Shown here piece by piece: positions 63,501 to 64,000 of a stretch of DNA of 64,000 nt. Location: contig CM057142.1 in NCBI GenBank assembly GCA_029964075.1, positions 3,735,770 through 3,799,769 on the forward strand, in the 5' to 3' direction. Both the position numbers and the translations under genes were made by a program. A model generated the notes under the pieces. It ran no database searches. It worked only from the letters and a program-made list of their open reading frames with translations, and was not told where the DNA came from. Source of the DNA: Patiria pectinifera (lineage: Eukaryota; Echinodermata; Asteroidea; Valvatida; Asterinidae). Position 1 is the stretch's first letter; each line of letters begins with the position of its first letter.

Positions 63501-63893
63501 AAAACTTCAAACAAGTCAGTCTAATAATATTTGTTATAAAATACTGAACCCCCAAATCCATCCATTTCTGAAAATTACAGCATAAGTAAATGTATGTTCC
63601 CTTTAAACAGAAAAAATGCAACAGGTTTGCCTGTCTCTCTTTCTTTGTAGATTTTACTGTTCAAAGTTTGGCTCCAGAATGAGCAAGATTTGCTCAGGCC
63701 CGTCTCCCATACGGTAAACTTACACCGCCTCTTGGTGGCGCTCTTCGAATACAACGGCCAGAACAGAGAGAGGACGTGCTGGAAGGAAGTCCAGAGTCTC
63801 CTCAGCCAATCAGAGAGGGTTGGAGCCGGGCTGATGGCAGCCGTGGTTGCCAGGCAGGTTGCTATGGATACAACCAGCCAATCAGAAAAGGAG
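12428..63893 (+). CDS. RAB3GAP2: RAB3GAP2, Rab3 GTPase-activating protein non-catalytic subunit (5' two thirds, 18 exons, partial)
   Basis: RAB3GAP2 pairs with catalytic RAB3GAP1; the complex stimulates GTP hydrolysis by Rab3 and acts as an exchange factor for Rab18 at the ER. I assembled 18 exons whose phases all agree, 2,658 nt or 886 codons, starting at ATG 12428 (A at -3). Hallmarks in order: acidic Trp-rich [12 protein letters not shown] (about 34-46), [15 protein letters not shown] (about 64-78), [18 protein letters not shown] (about 120-137), [17 protein letters not shown] (about 208-224), [11 protein letters not shown] (about 239), [19 protein letters not shown] (about 398-416), [20 protein letters not shown] (about 460-479), and [11 protein letters not shown] (about 530). 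These are family signatures of the N-terminal RAB3GAP2_N domain. The remaining C-terminal third lies beyond the right edge. Introns 3 and 10 host antisense genes. Confidence 0.95.
12590..12930. repeat. left part of an older repeat interrupted by the LTR element
   Basis: ACGCCCCAACTAT and a stretch ending TACTCTCACCCTCTCCTTTCC recur at about 16070 and 17440-17545. This suggests the LTR retrotransposon landed inside or beside a pre-existing repetitive block. Confidence 0.45.
12772..12845 (-). mobile_element. tRNA-derived SINE head or tRNA-like sequence
   Basis: On the minus strand: GCGGCCTAGCGGTTAAGAG (A-box region) and GAGGTTCGAATCCC (B box), spaced as in a tRNA. I could not fold a full cloverleaf with confidence. 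Confidence 0.5.
12934..13184 (+). repeat. 5' LTR
   Basis: 251 bp, starts TG and ends CA, identical to the copy at 14874. Contains AATAAAG near its 3' part. Confidence 0.95.
13185..13203 (+). other. putative primer binding site
   Basis: CTGGCGTAGTCGGCAGGAT directly after the 5' LTR; its TGG start is what pairing with a tRNA CCA end requires. The tRNA is not identified. Confidence 0.6.
14861..14873 (+). other. polypurine tract
   Basis: AAGGAGGGGGGAG directly before the 3' LTR; the expected site of plus-strand priming. Confidence 0.8.
14874..15124 (+). repeat. 3' LTR
   Basis: 251 bp, identical to the 5' LTR, followed by the duplicated target GTAT. Confidence 0.95.
15404..16090. repeat. array of a 16-bp palindrome, CCCAACTATAGTTGGG
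   Basis: More than a dozen full or partial copies of CCAACTATAGTTGGGAC occur, singly and in clusters, in RAB3GAP2 intron 1. A second cluster lies at 18290-18420. Confidence 0.85.
16160..17060. repeat. dispersed direct repeat, AGCGCCCTCTATTGATTAAA type
   Basis: The unit AGCGYCCTCTATTGATTAAA + ATTTACTTCATGCCCA + CCGCATCCACGCATCCAAG occurs near 16205, 16830 and 17000, with a partial copy at 16780. It encloses the foldback at 16241. Confidence 0.7.
16241..16767. mobile_element. foldback-type element with hairpin ends, 527 bp
   Basis: Inverted arms of about 80 bp (CTGCGTCTGGCCGTAC to CCACAGACTGAATT), each carrying a hairpin GCGTCTGGCCGTAC / GTACGGCCAGACGC. The middle has no convincing coding frame. 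Target duplication not evident. Confidence 0.8.
17130..17301. repeat. two-copy tandem repeat, period about 93-96 bp
   Basis: ATACATCTACGTTCATACCG to GTTGCTTCGTTCTC occurs twice with few differences. Confidence 0.85.
17728..18013. mobile_element. foldback element, about 286 bp
   Basis: Arms of about 110 bp start TTTTGATTTTCACATTTAGG and invert at the right end; the loop is about 60 bp. It ends about 200 bp before RAB3GAP2 exon 2. Confidence 0.85.
18219..18265 (+). CDS. RAB3GAP2: RAB3GAP2 exon 2
   Basis: A 47-nt microexon, residues 34-49, [16 protein letters not shown]. Acceptor TCTTGCAG, donor GTCAGT. The palindrome array starts about 25 bp after the donor. Confidence 0.88.
18290..18422. repeat. 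second cluster of the CCCAACTATAGTTGGG palindrome
   Basis: Five to six degenerate copies, bounded by ACACCCCAACTAT and TTGGGGCGTGAT, which are inverted versions of each other. Begins 25 bp past the exon 2 donor. Confidence 0.8.
19128..19268. repeat. GAGTCC hexamer array with hAT-like end
   Basis: Degenerate repeats of GAGTCC / CAAGTC ending in TACAACACTG, the inverse of the left end of the GGTCTC arrays at 21090 and 34240. Confidence 0.7.
19389..19515 (+). CDS. RAB3GAP2: RAB3GAP2 exon 3
   Basis: Residues 50-91, including [20 protein letters not shown]. Acceptor TTGGCAG, donor GTAAGC. Confidence 0.92.
20333..20475 (+). mobile_element. tRNA-derived SINE (family with CCCGAGTGA head)
   Basis: GGTGGTCGAGTGGTAAGAC (A box) and GTGGGTTTGAGTCCC (B box) in a tRNA-like arrangement whose acceptor arms partly pair (CTCGG/CCGAG). 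The tail CACTGAGTATAC recurs in the inverted relative at 39400-39540. The segment duplicated at 22336 interrupts its tail. Confidence 0.75.
20462..20970 (+). repeat. 500-bp dispersed repeat, copy 1
   Basis: Starts GCGTTTATATATCTGTGG, which can form a hairpin with ACAGGCTATAAACG, and ends TTAAATCTTGTTTTCG. Very similar to copy 2 at 22336. Confidence 0.85.
21090..21245. repeat. GGTCTC hexamer array
   Basis: Begins CAGTGTTGTAGGTCTCGAG, then (GGTCTC)n with TTGGTC variants. On the minus strand it reads as a false Glu-Thr repeat frame. Confidence 0.85.
21930..22345. mobile_element. putative inverted-repeat element
   Basis: CATAGACCGCCAG near 21937 and CTGGCGGTCTATG near 22328 are inverted, and both are followed inward by CGCGC and AAATCGC/GATTTCG motifs. 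It abuts the repeat at 22336. Confidence 0.5.
22336..22955 (+). repeat. 500-bp dispersed repeat, copy 2, with an internal tandem duplication
   Basis: Closely matches 20462-20970. It also carries a tandem copy of about 115 bp: AATACTTAATATTTTCTGAT to CATCAGAAAGAAAAATT occurs at about 22705 and about 22820. Confidence 0.88.
23248..23766. mobile_element. MITE family 1, copy B
   Basis: Ends TTAAAGGGAAAATACAACA and TGTATTCCCTTTAA; central palindrome CCAATGCTGATCGGCTGATC-type; subterminal GGGAACCAGACTA. It lies about 80 bp beyond the stop of the discoidin gene. Confidence 0.85.
23849..24007 (-). CDS. PAN/discoidin gene exon 5 (end of F5/8C, stop)
   Basis: Residues 237-288, [20 protein letters not shown] to FELLGCR, then TAA. 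Acceptor TTTCTACAG. Confidence 0.92.
   Translation of the reverse strand, partial: FDGTTRSVVVTARFPTTVYARYIRLTPPTWNWQVEYDNGNPFCLQFELLGCR
23849..31219 (-). CDS. secreted PAN/apple + F5/8-type-C (discoidin) domain protein, 5 exons, nested in RAB3GAP2 intron 3
   Basis: Five exons (31219-30875, 28263-28218, 27379-27257, 25003-24810, 24007-23849) join in phase to 288 aa. An N-terminal hydrophobic signal peptide (about residues 1-22, [10 protein letters not shown]) is followed by a PAN/apple-like domain with paired cysteines (about 55-112, [20 protein letters not shown]). A short linker leads to one complete F5/8-type-C domain from [16 protein letters not shown] (about 132) to FELLGC (about 287), bounded by its usual Cys pair. 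Such proteins are extracellular lectin-like adhesion or recognition molecules. The ligand is not predictable. The gene is antisense to its host. No paralogue was identified by name. Confidence is high in structure, low in function. Confidence 0.87.
24810..25003 (-). CDS. PAN/discoidin gene exon 4 (F5/8C core)
   Basis: Residues 172-236, [17 protein letters not shown] with the conserved W-VQ-DL strand, then VTGIQYAGG. Acceptor ATGGCAG, donor GTAAGT. Confidence 0.9.
26375..27087. mobile_element. mariner-type MITE, about 713 bp, in intron 3 of the nested discoidin gene
   Basis: Inverted ends TACAGGGTGAGT and GACGCGCCCTGTA, with AAAAAAGTGGAACCC next, and arms of about 200 bp. The CAGGGTG ends with a TA target are typical of Tc1/mariner elements. 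No transposase frame. Confidence 0.85.
27257..27379 (-). CDS. PAN/discoidin gene exon 3 (start of F5/8C)
   Basis: Residues 131-171, [20 protein letters not shown] onward. Acceptor CAATGCAG, donor GTATGT. Confidence 0.88.
27455..27973. mobile_element. MITE family 1, copy C
   Basis: Ends TTAAAGGGAATATACATC and TTATTCTCTTTAA; the central palindrome is partly deleted (only CCACCGTTGG left). In intron 2 of the nested gene. Confidence 0.85.
28218..28263 (-). CDS. PAN/discoidin gene exon 2 (linker)
   Basis: A 46-nt exon, [15 protein letters not shown] plus one base. Acceptor CATTTTCAG, donor GTAAGA. Placed by splice signals and phase. Confidence 0.75.
29050..29606. mobile_element. MITE family 2, copy A
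   Basis: Inverted ends around AGTCCATCATTTGCA, with central palindrome CAACGGTGCGTCTTAAGAAG-type, and GTAGCTGCAATCGGCTCAGT, all shared with 36028-36561. In intron 1 of the nested gene. Confidence 0.85.
29855..30647. mobile_element. inverted-repeat element, about 790 bp
   Basis: Ends GGGTCTGTCCACACTAACGG and its inverse at 30627-30647; inner repeats TTCATAACATGGACAG in both orientations near 30050, 30210 and 30440. No coding frame. It ends about 230 bp downstream of the donor of the nested gene's exon 1. Confidence 0.75.
30875..31219 (-). CDS. PAN/discoidin gene exon 1 (signal peptide, PAN domain)
   Basis: Residues 1-115, starting [18 protein letters not shown] and ending KDDPCHQ. Donor GTAAAT. 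A frame-1 exon with the pattern C-x3-C-x6-C typical of PAN domains. Confidence 0.88.
31220..33002. other. upstream region of the nested discoidin gene
   Basis: 1.8 kb with no exon seen. The promoter of the minus-strand gene presumably lies just right of 31220. A small hairpin AGAGCTATATTAAATTTAAC / CATAGCTCT is at 31353-31386, an AAAC microsatellite at 31964-31995, and a repeat shared with 42660-42830 (inverted) at about 32460-32570. Confidence 0.5.
31964..31995. repeat. AAAC microsatellite
   Basis: About eight perfect units. Confidence 0.9.
33003..33536. mobile_element. MITE family 1, copy D
   Basis: Ends TTAAAGGGAATGTACATC and TGTATATTCCCTTTAA; intact central palindrome CCAACGGTGGTCAGCCGACC; closely resembles copy C. 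Confidence 0.9.
34004..34159 (-). pseudogene. orphan F5/8-type-C 3' exon
   Basis: A 52-codon frame from acceptor GTTCACAG through [19 protein letters not shown] and [10 protein letters not shown] to TGA. It is the homologue of the last exon of the discoidin gene, with the same phase and same strand, but the sequence is clearly diverged. I found no PAN or upstream F5/8C exons to its right. It is either the remnant of a tandem copy or the end of a gene whose other exons I missed. The frame itself is intact. Confidence 0.65.
34240..34612. repeat. GGTCTC hexamer arrays flanked by CAGTGTTGTAG ends
   Basis: Left end CAGTGTTGTAGGTCTCAAG and right end GACTACAACACTG are inverted, with (GGTCTC)n next to each and about 170 bp of unique sequence between. 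It looks like a MITE whose subterminal region is a hexamer array. Confidence 0.8.
34755..34836 (+). CDS. RAB3GAP2: RAB3GAP2 exon 4
   Basis: Residues 92-118, [20 protein letters not shown]. It has the lowest conservation of the exons; it is placed by phase, the AAGCAG acceptor after a T-rich tract, and donor GTAAGG. An acceptor three bases upstream (CCAAG) is less likely. Confidence 0.78.
34837..35587. other. RAB3GAP2 intron 4
   Basis: 750 bp, mostly the SINE at 35150-35465. No other feature seen. Confidence 0.6.
35150..35465 (+). mobile_element. tRNA-derived SINE (same family as 9038)
   Basis: Truncated head (A-box region damaged), B box GGGGTTCGAATCC, body GGGCAAGCCACTTGCCTC and GAGTATAAATGGGTACC, ending in TTTACTTTTAC. 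Confidence 0.85.
35588..35711 (+). CDS. RAB3GAP2: RAB3GAP2 exon 5
   Basis: Residues 119-160: [18 protein letters not shown] to [15 protein letters not shown], strongly conserved. Acceptor CCTGCAG, donor GTGAGT. Confidence 0.95.
36028..36561. mobile_element. MITE family 2, copy B
   Basis: Ends TTAAAGGTACAGTCCATCAT and GATGGACGCTACCTTTAA; central palindrome CCAACGATGCATCTAAAGAC-type. Confidence 0.88.
36759..37130. mobile_element. MITE family 3, copy B
   Basis: Ends TTTAAAGGCATATAGGATC and TGATCCGATACGCCTTTAA; ends about 80 bp before RAB3GAP2 exon 6. Confidence 0.88.
37212..37413 (+). CDS. RAB3GAP2: RAB3GAP2 exon 6
   Basis: Residues 161-227: [20 protein letters not shown] to [17 protein letters not shown]. 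Acceptor TTTCTAG, donor GTAAAT. Confidence 0.95.
37414..39127. other. RAB3GAP2 intron 6
   Basis: 1.7 kb. Contains two fragments of the ACTGTTCGTGCACGGAGTCC repeat family (37920-38200, 38600-38730). No exon seen. Confidence 0.55.
39128..39226 (+). CDS. RAB3GAP2: RAB3GAP2 exon 7
   Basis: Residues 228-260, including [13 protein letters not shown]. Acceptor TTTGCAG, donor GTACGA. Confidence 0.94.
39400..39545 (-). mobile_element. tRNA-derived SINE (same family as 20333)
   Basis: Minus strand: GATGGTTGAGTGGTGAGAC (A box), CATGGGTTCGAGTCCCACC (B box), then tail TGAGTATACAGTGTTTATA. In RAB3GAP2 intron 7, about 175 bp after the exon 7 donor. Confidence 0.8.
39748..40146. mobile_element. MITE family 4, copy A
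   Basis: Contains CATTCATAAATACCTAAGAC, CCATTCCTATTGGTCGAGAG, TAAGGAGTTGTTTACGACTA and TGTGCTTGGCCGGTATAAAA. Copies in reverse orientation lie at 45412 and 60717. It ends about 120 bp before exon 8. Confidence 0.8.
40270..40418 (+). CDS. RAB3GAP2: RAB3GAP2 exon 8
   Basis: Residues 261-310, starting after a split Gly codon and ending VGFFYALE. Acceptor TTTTTAG, donor GTGAGA. Confidence 0.93.
40419..42326. other. RAB3GAP2 introns 8 and 9 (around exon 9)
   Basis: AT-rich, no other exon or clear transposon seen. A run of 13 G lies at about 40781, and a block resembling GCGAGCTGCGAAGCAGATGC at 41640 that gives a false open frame. Confidence 0.5.
41259..41338 (+). CDS. RAB3GAP2: RAB3GAP2 exon 9
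   Basis: Residues 311-336, [20 protein letters not shown]. Acceptor ATCACAG, donor GTACTT. Confidence 0.92.
42327..42428 (+). CDS. RAB3GAP2: RAB3GAP2 exon 10
   Basis: Residues 337-370: SGWFGIG, a polar linker, then [11 protein letters not shown]. Found by phase and by the family match SGWLGW and PKVEPAT. Acceptor GTTACAG, donor GTAAGT. Confidence 0.9.
42881..43022. mobile_element. hairpin element B, copy A
   Basis: GATCTGGCAACTTTACACAA and AGCCGGTTCAGTGAT are repeated inverted around a short loop. The same hairpin occurs at 53336-53528. The right outer arm is lost. Confidence 0.85.
43294..43780. mobile_element. GGACTCCGTGCACGAG-type repeat
   Basis: Left end CTCTTTGTGTATGGACTCCG, CTCAACGGTTACAAAGAGAG; right end inverted-like AACTTTTTGTGCACAAAGTC. 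Fragments of the same family occur near 2900, 4200, 24170, 37930, 38170, 38700 and 62410. Confidence 0.6.
43872..44215 (+). mobile_element. tRNA-derived SINE, third family
   Basis: A-box-like GGGTGGCTAGTGCATAAGG, B box CCCAGGTTCGATTCCC, then a body with GTTTTTCTCCAGGCACTC and CTTTCGACTCAACC. Differs from the 9038 and 20333 families. Confidence 0.75.
44629..44650. repeat. CAA microsatellite
   Basis: Seven perfect units. Confidence 0.9.
45412..45785. mobile_element. MITE family 4, copy B
   Basis: Shares CCCATTCATAAATACCTTTT, CTCTCGTCCAATAGGAATGG and GGTATTTATGAATG with copy A, in reverse orientation. Confidence 0.75.
45803..46317. mobile_element. MITE family 1, copy E
   Basis: Ends TTAAAGGGAATGTACAACA and TTGTACCTTCCTTTTAA; central palindrome CAACGCTGGTCGGCCGACCA-type. 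It lies 18 bp from MITE family 4 copy B. Confidence 0.88.
46447..46693. mobile_element. inverted-repeat MITE, 247 bp
   Basis: Ends GGGTCAGTCCATTAATTGGG and its inverse (CCCCTTATTTATGGACTGAC then CC). Confidence 0.8.
47509..49470 (-). CDS. TRIM-family RING E3 ligase with B-boxes, coiled coil and NHL-like propeller; nested in RAB3GAP2 intron 10
   Basis: A single uninterrupted 653-codon exon. RING finger C3HC4 with C20, C23, C35, H37, C40, C43, C60, C63; then a B-box1 (from C106) and a B-box2 ([15 protein letters not shown], about 170-210); a coiled coil of about 120 residues ([20 protein letters not shown]); then from about 400 a beta-propeller of NHL-type blades ([35 protein letters not shown] at the end). 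This is the layout of TRIM2/3/32/56/71-like proteins, ubiquitin ligases; no filamin domain is seen. I chose ATG 49470 because the open frame upstream is pyrimidine-tract sequence ending in a splice acceptor at 49490, so the exon begins at 49489 in the 5' UTR. It is antisense to the host gene. The orthology is unresolved because such TRIMs are expanded in invertebrate deuterostomes. Confidence 0.93.
   Translation of the reverse strand: MAGISGKTTLERISLGHLKCTICCKRFTEPKLLDCLHSFCRKCLEEQRQVQQVNGLRIICSLCKRETSLTETGIEGLRDNLTLTSLVEEAGLQEQLVATQLSKIKCEACEEEQEAISRCMDCDDYLCKDCQWAHKRLSKMKNHKIATLADLRTGGVSFRSKVRDTIPKCEKHPNQDICDFCITCQKLVCSACAAGDHRAPDHELVDAHAAMVTCQQDLGEHLTQAKDHKDEFEAAKISTDHARKRLAAMVANATNKISRKAEEEVAKIRQRELDLKQQVKKIEQDRSSEIEAFQAGLIVSLKWSKHTLDIAEDFLTQGSPFEVLELKQKILFIVKDVKKKQVPLLQHGLSFVDFKDSVVAQDGTFGKLLLEEKWEMKDEFGKRGIGDGQFMEARGIAAFSNNDLAVADPANGRVTIFSSDGTYKSSISGPTENNPDGQLQKPSDVAISTDNQLMVIDTPDVKVFNKQRKLTLQFVPGKVTTSPIKDNTEEEPESDLRCIAVDYKNQIAIGDKGKKIVSLHQADGSLIKTIPAELIGKHLAIGSMERIIYTNLQARLLMASDFKGQEIFSFHTLTPENPAYEPTGVCCDNSGDIYVAIQATVKGQKGEIHHFSPKGEHIACVARGLNSPYGITFTPEGDLAVADVHNVKIYQRV
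49489..49545 (-). other. splice acceptor and polypyrimidine tract of the TRIM 5' UTR intron
   Basis: On the minus strand, (TCTCTCTC/TTTCTCTC)n then CTTAG precedes GGAGACAG and the ATG 19 bp on. The upstream non-coding exon was not located. Confidence 0.6.
49790..49945 (-). repeat. repeat shared with 56295-56425
   Basis: GTTGGGTTCAAACATTTT and GGTATTTGTGTGCAAATGCA occur in the same order on the minus strand here and on the plus strand at 56300-56405. It lies 320 bp upstream of the TRIM ATG. Confidence 0.75.
50929..51428. mobile_element. MITE family 3, copy C, with an insertion
   Basis: Ends CAGGTACAGAAGATCATTTG and AACGATCTTATATGCCTTTA. Near 51010-51095 a segment with CTCTGAAGAAGAACTTGCTA and AACGTCAGGCC is bounded by a duplicated TTACTTGGATTAAAG, as in a short retro-insertion. 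Confidence 0.75.
51554..51811. mobile_element. inverted-repeat MITE, about 258 bp
   Basis: CATGTGATGCAATCAAGC + ATGAGTCGTTTGTCG on the left reappears inverted on the right with a few changes. Confidence 0.75.
51851..52073. mobile_element. hairpin MITE, about 220 bp
   Basis: CCAATTTCATAGAGCTGCTT + AAGCACA and its inverse bound arms of about 100 bp that include CTTAAGCA and ACTCCATG. Loop about 30 bp with ACATGTACAT. Confidence 0.88.
53170..53706. repeat. large inverted duplication around a hairpin element
   Basis: About 165 bp at 53170-53340 reappears inverted at 53530-53706 (GGACAAATCTG, ACTGTGTGCCAAATG). Hairpin element B copy B sits between. Both arms keep partly similar open frames, perhaps the remnant of a coding region, but no family is recognised. 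Confidence 0.8.
53336..53528. mobile_element. hairpin element B, copy B
   Basis: Full inverted repeat: GGGCATGCAGAGCCTCGATC + TGGCAACTTTACACAA and AGCCGGT, both sides, around a loop with GTGTCGGGGTTC. About 190 bp. Confidence 0.88.
55004..55143 (+). CDS. RAB3GAP2: RAB3GAP2 exon 11
   Basis: Residues 371-417: [18 protein letters not shown] to [13 protein letters not shown]. Acceptor TTCGTAG, donor GTATGT. Confidence 0.95.
56150..56545. mobile_element. inverted-repeat element, about 395 bp
   Basis: TATAACACCTCACCCACAGA and, inverted, CTGTGGGTGAAGTGTTATA bound it. A three-fold CCAAAGTACTATGCGCATAG-type direct repeat lies at 56235-56290. It includes the unit shared with 49790-49945. Confidence 0.7.
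56565..56715. repeat. long palindrome, about 150 bp
   Basis: CAAATATTGAATGCTTT and its inverse frame arms containing AAAACTAGCCTC, GATCCATGGA and ATTCTATTTTCC; the centre CTCGGCTTCGCCTCGG is also symmetric. It overlaps the element ending at 56545 through its outermost arm. Confidence 0.85.
56827..57049 (+). CDS. RAB3GAP2: RAB3GAP2 exon 12
   Basis: Residues 418-491: [10 protein letters not shown] to [13 protein letters not shown]. Acceptor TTTGTAG, donor GTAAGT. Confidence 0.95.
57050..58072. other. RAB3GAP2 intron 12
   Basis: 1.0 kb. A GATT microsatellite at 57361-57380. A plus-strand open frame at 57585-57940 has poor coding character and is not supported. Confidence 0.55.
57361..57380. 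repeat. GATT microsatellite
   Basis: Five perfect units. Confidence 0.9.
58073..58302 (+). CDS. RAB3GAP2: RAB3GAP2 exon 13
   Basis: Residues 492-568: [19 protein letters not shown] to [17 protein letters not shown]. Acceptor TACCTAG, donor GTACGC. Confidence 0.95.
58303..59518. other. RAB3GAP2 intron 13
   Basis: 1.2 kb, T-rich. An AAT microsatellite at 59227-59248. No exon seen. Confidence 0.55.
59227..59248. repeat. AAT microsatellite
   Basis: About seven perfect units. Confidence 0.9.
59519..59583 (+). CDS. RAB3GAP2: RAB3GAP2 exon 14
   Basis: Residues 569-590, [20 protein letters not shown]; aligns with the family stretch before KKQALES. Acceptor CTCTTAG, donor GTTGGT. Confidence 0.88.
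60039..60272 (+). CDS. RAB3GAP2: RAB3GAP2 exon 15
   Basis: Residues 591-668, [20 protein letters not shown] to the end, predicted mostly helical. Acceptor TGAACAG, donor GTAAGA. Confidence 0.9.
60717..61195. mobile_element. MITE family 4, copy C
   Basis: Contains a nested hairpin: TGTGCTTGGCCGGTTTTAAA with its inverse at about 60870. Then TAAACAACTCCTTATATTGA and GAGTAAACTGTCTCAGGTAT as in copies A and B. Ends about 110 bp before exon 16. Confidence 0.82.
61307..61619 (+). CDS. RAB3GAP2: RAB3GAP2 exon 16
   Basis: Residues 669-772, the largest exon. It has a Gly/Glu-rich acidic low-complexity insert around residues 730-750, where the region is divergent between species. Acceptor TTTTTAG, donor GTCTGT. 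Confidence 0.9.
61620..62521. other. RAB3GAP2 intron 16
   Basis: 0.9 kb. A fragment of the ACGGAGTCT repeat family at 62395-62470; nothing else seen. Confidence 0.5.
62522..62619 (+). CDS. RAB3GAP2: RAB3GAP2 exon 17
   Basis: Residues 773-805, [20 protein letters not shown] then MDIPSEELT. Acceptor CTCTGCAG, donor GTGAGT. Confidence 0.9.
63089..63606. mobile_element. MITE family 1, copy F
   Basis: Ends TTAAAGGGAATATACAACA and GTATGTTCCCTTTAA. It carries CCAATGCTGGTCGGCTGACC and ends 44 bp before exon 18, so it forms most of intron 17. Confidence 0.9.
63651..63893 (+). CDS. RAB3GAP2: RAB3GAP2 exon 18
   Basis: Residues 806-886: [19 protein letters not shown] to the junction, including CWKEVQSLL. 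Acceptor TTTGTAG, donor GTGAAT. The next exon is outside the window. Confidence 0.9.
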
Positions 63894-64000
63894 GTGAATA
63901 GACCTGTTAAATGTTGTACTTGAAGCTTAAGTTTTAGATTGTGTTCATGATCAGAAATTTCATCTCATAGTTTTCCTTACATAGTAAAAAGTATTTGGGC

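Overview
This is animal nuclear DNA. Protein-coding information sits in short exons with GT/AG splice junctions, separated by long AT-rich introns that are full of non-autonomous transposable elements. The gene content (XRCC3, RAB3GAP2, a PAN + discoidin-domain secreted protein, a RING/B-box/propeller TRIM protein) and the repeats (tRNA-derived SINEs, many hairpin MITEs, GGTCTC hexamer arrays) suggest a marine invertebrate deuterostome. An echinoderm is my best guess, at low confidence. No bacterial operon, CRISPR array, rRNA gene or intact autonomous transposon was seen.

Layout. (1) Bases 2-592 are an open plus-strand frame that may be the last coding exon of an unidentified gene; the next 3.6 kb are intergenic and repeat-rich. 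(2) XRCC3, a RAD51 paralogue, lies on the minus strand at 12032-4235. I assembled six exons with consistent phases, giving 350 aa including Walker A and B. (3) RAB3GAP2 starts only 395 bp away on the opposite strand (ATG at 12428) and runs off the right end. I assembled 18 coding exons with consistent phases, 2,658 nt or 886 codons, roughly the first two thirds of the protein. The 395 bp between the two start codons is presumably a bidirectional promoter and carries a YY1/TISU-like element.

(4) Two other genes are nested, antisense, in the two largest RAB3GAP2 introns. Intron 3 (15.2 kb) holds a five-exon gene for a 288-aa secreted PAN + F5/8-type-C protein (31219-23849), plus a lone extra F5/8C 3' exon at 34159-34004 that looks like the remnant of a tandem copy. 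Intron 10 (12.6 kb) holds a single-coding-exon TRIM gene of 653 aa (49470-47509).

(5) The rest is mostly repeats: a 2.19-kb LTR retrotransposon with two identical 251-bp LTRs and no gag/pol frame (12934-15124); foldback elements with hairpin ends; a mariner-type MITE; at least four MITE families of about 0.4-0.6 kb with several copies each; a TCAGG minisatellite about 50 bp from an XRCC3 splice site; an array of a 16-bp palindrome; and hexamer arrays with hAT-like ends. XRCC3 acts in homologous recombination, RAB3GAP2 in Rab3/Rab18 regulation, and TRIM proteins in ubiquitination. Their arrangement is one of genome architecture and not a pathway. I found no evidence for a new multi-gene system; the most unusual features are the nested/bidirectional organisation and the palindromic elements.
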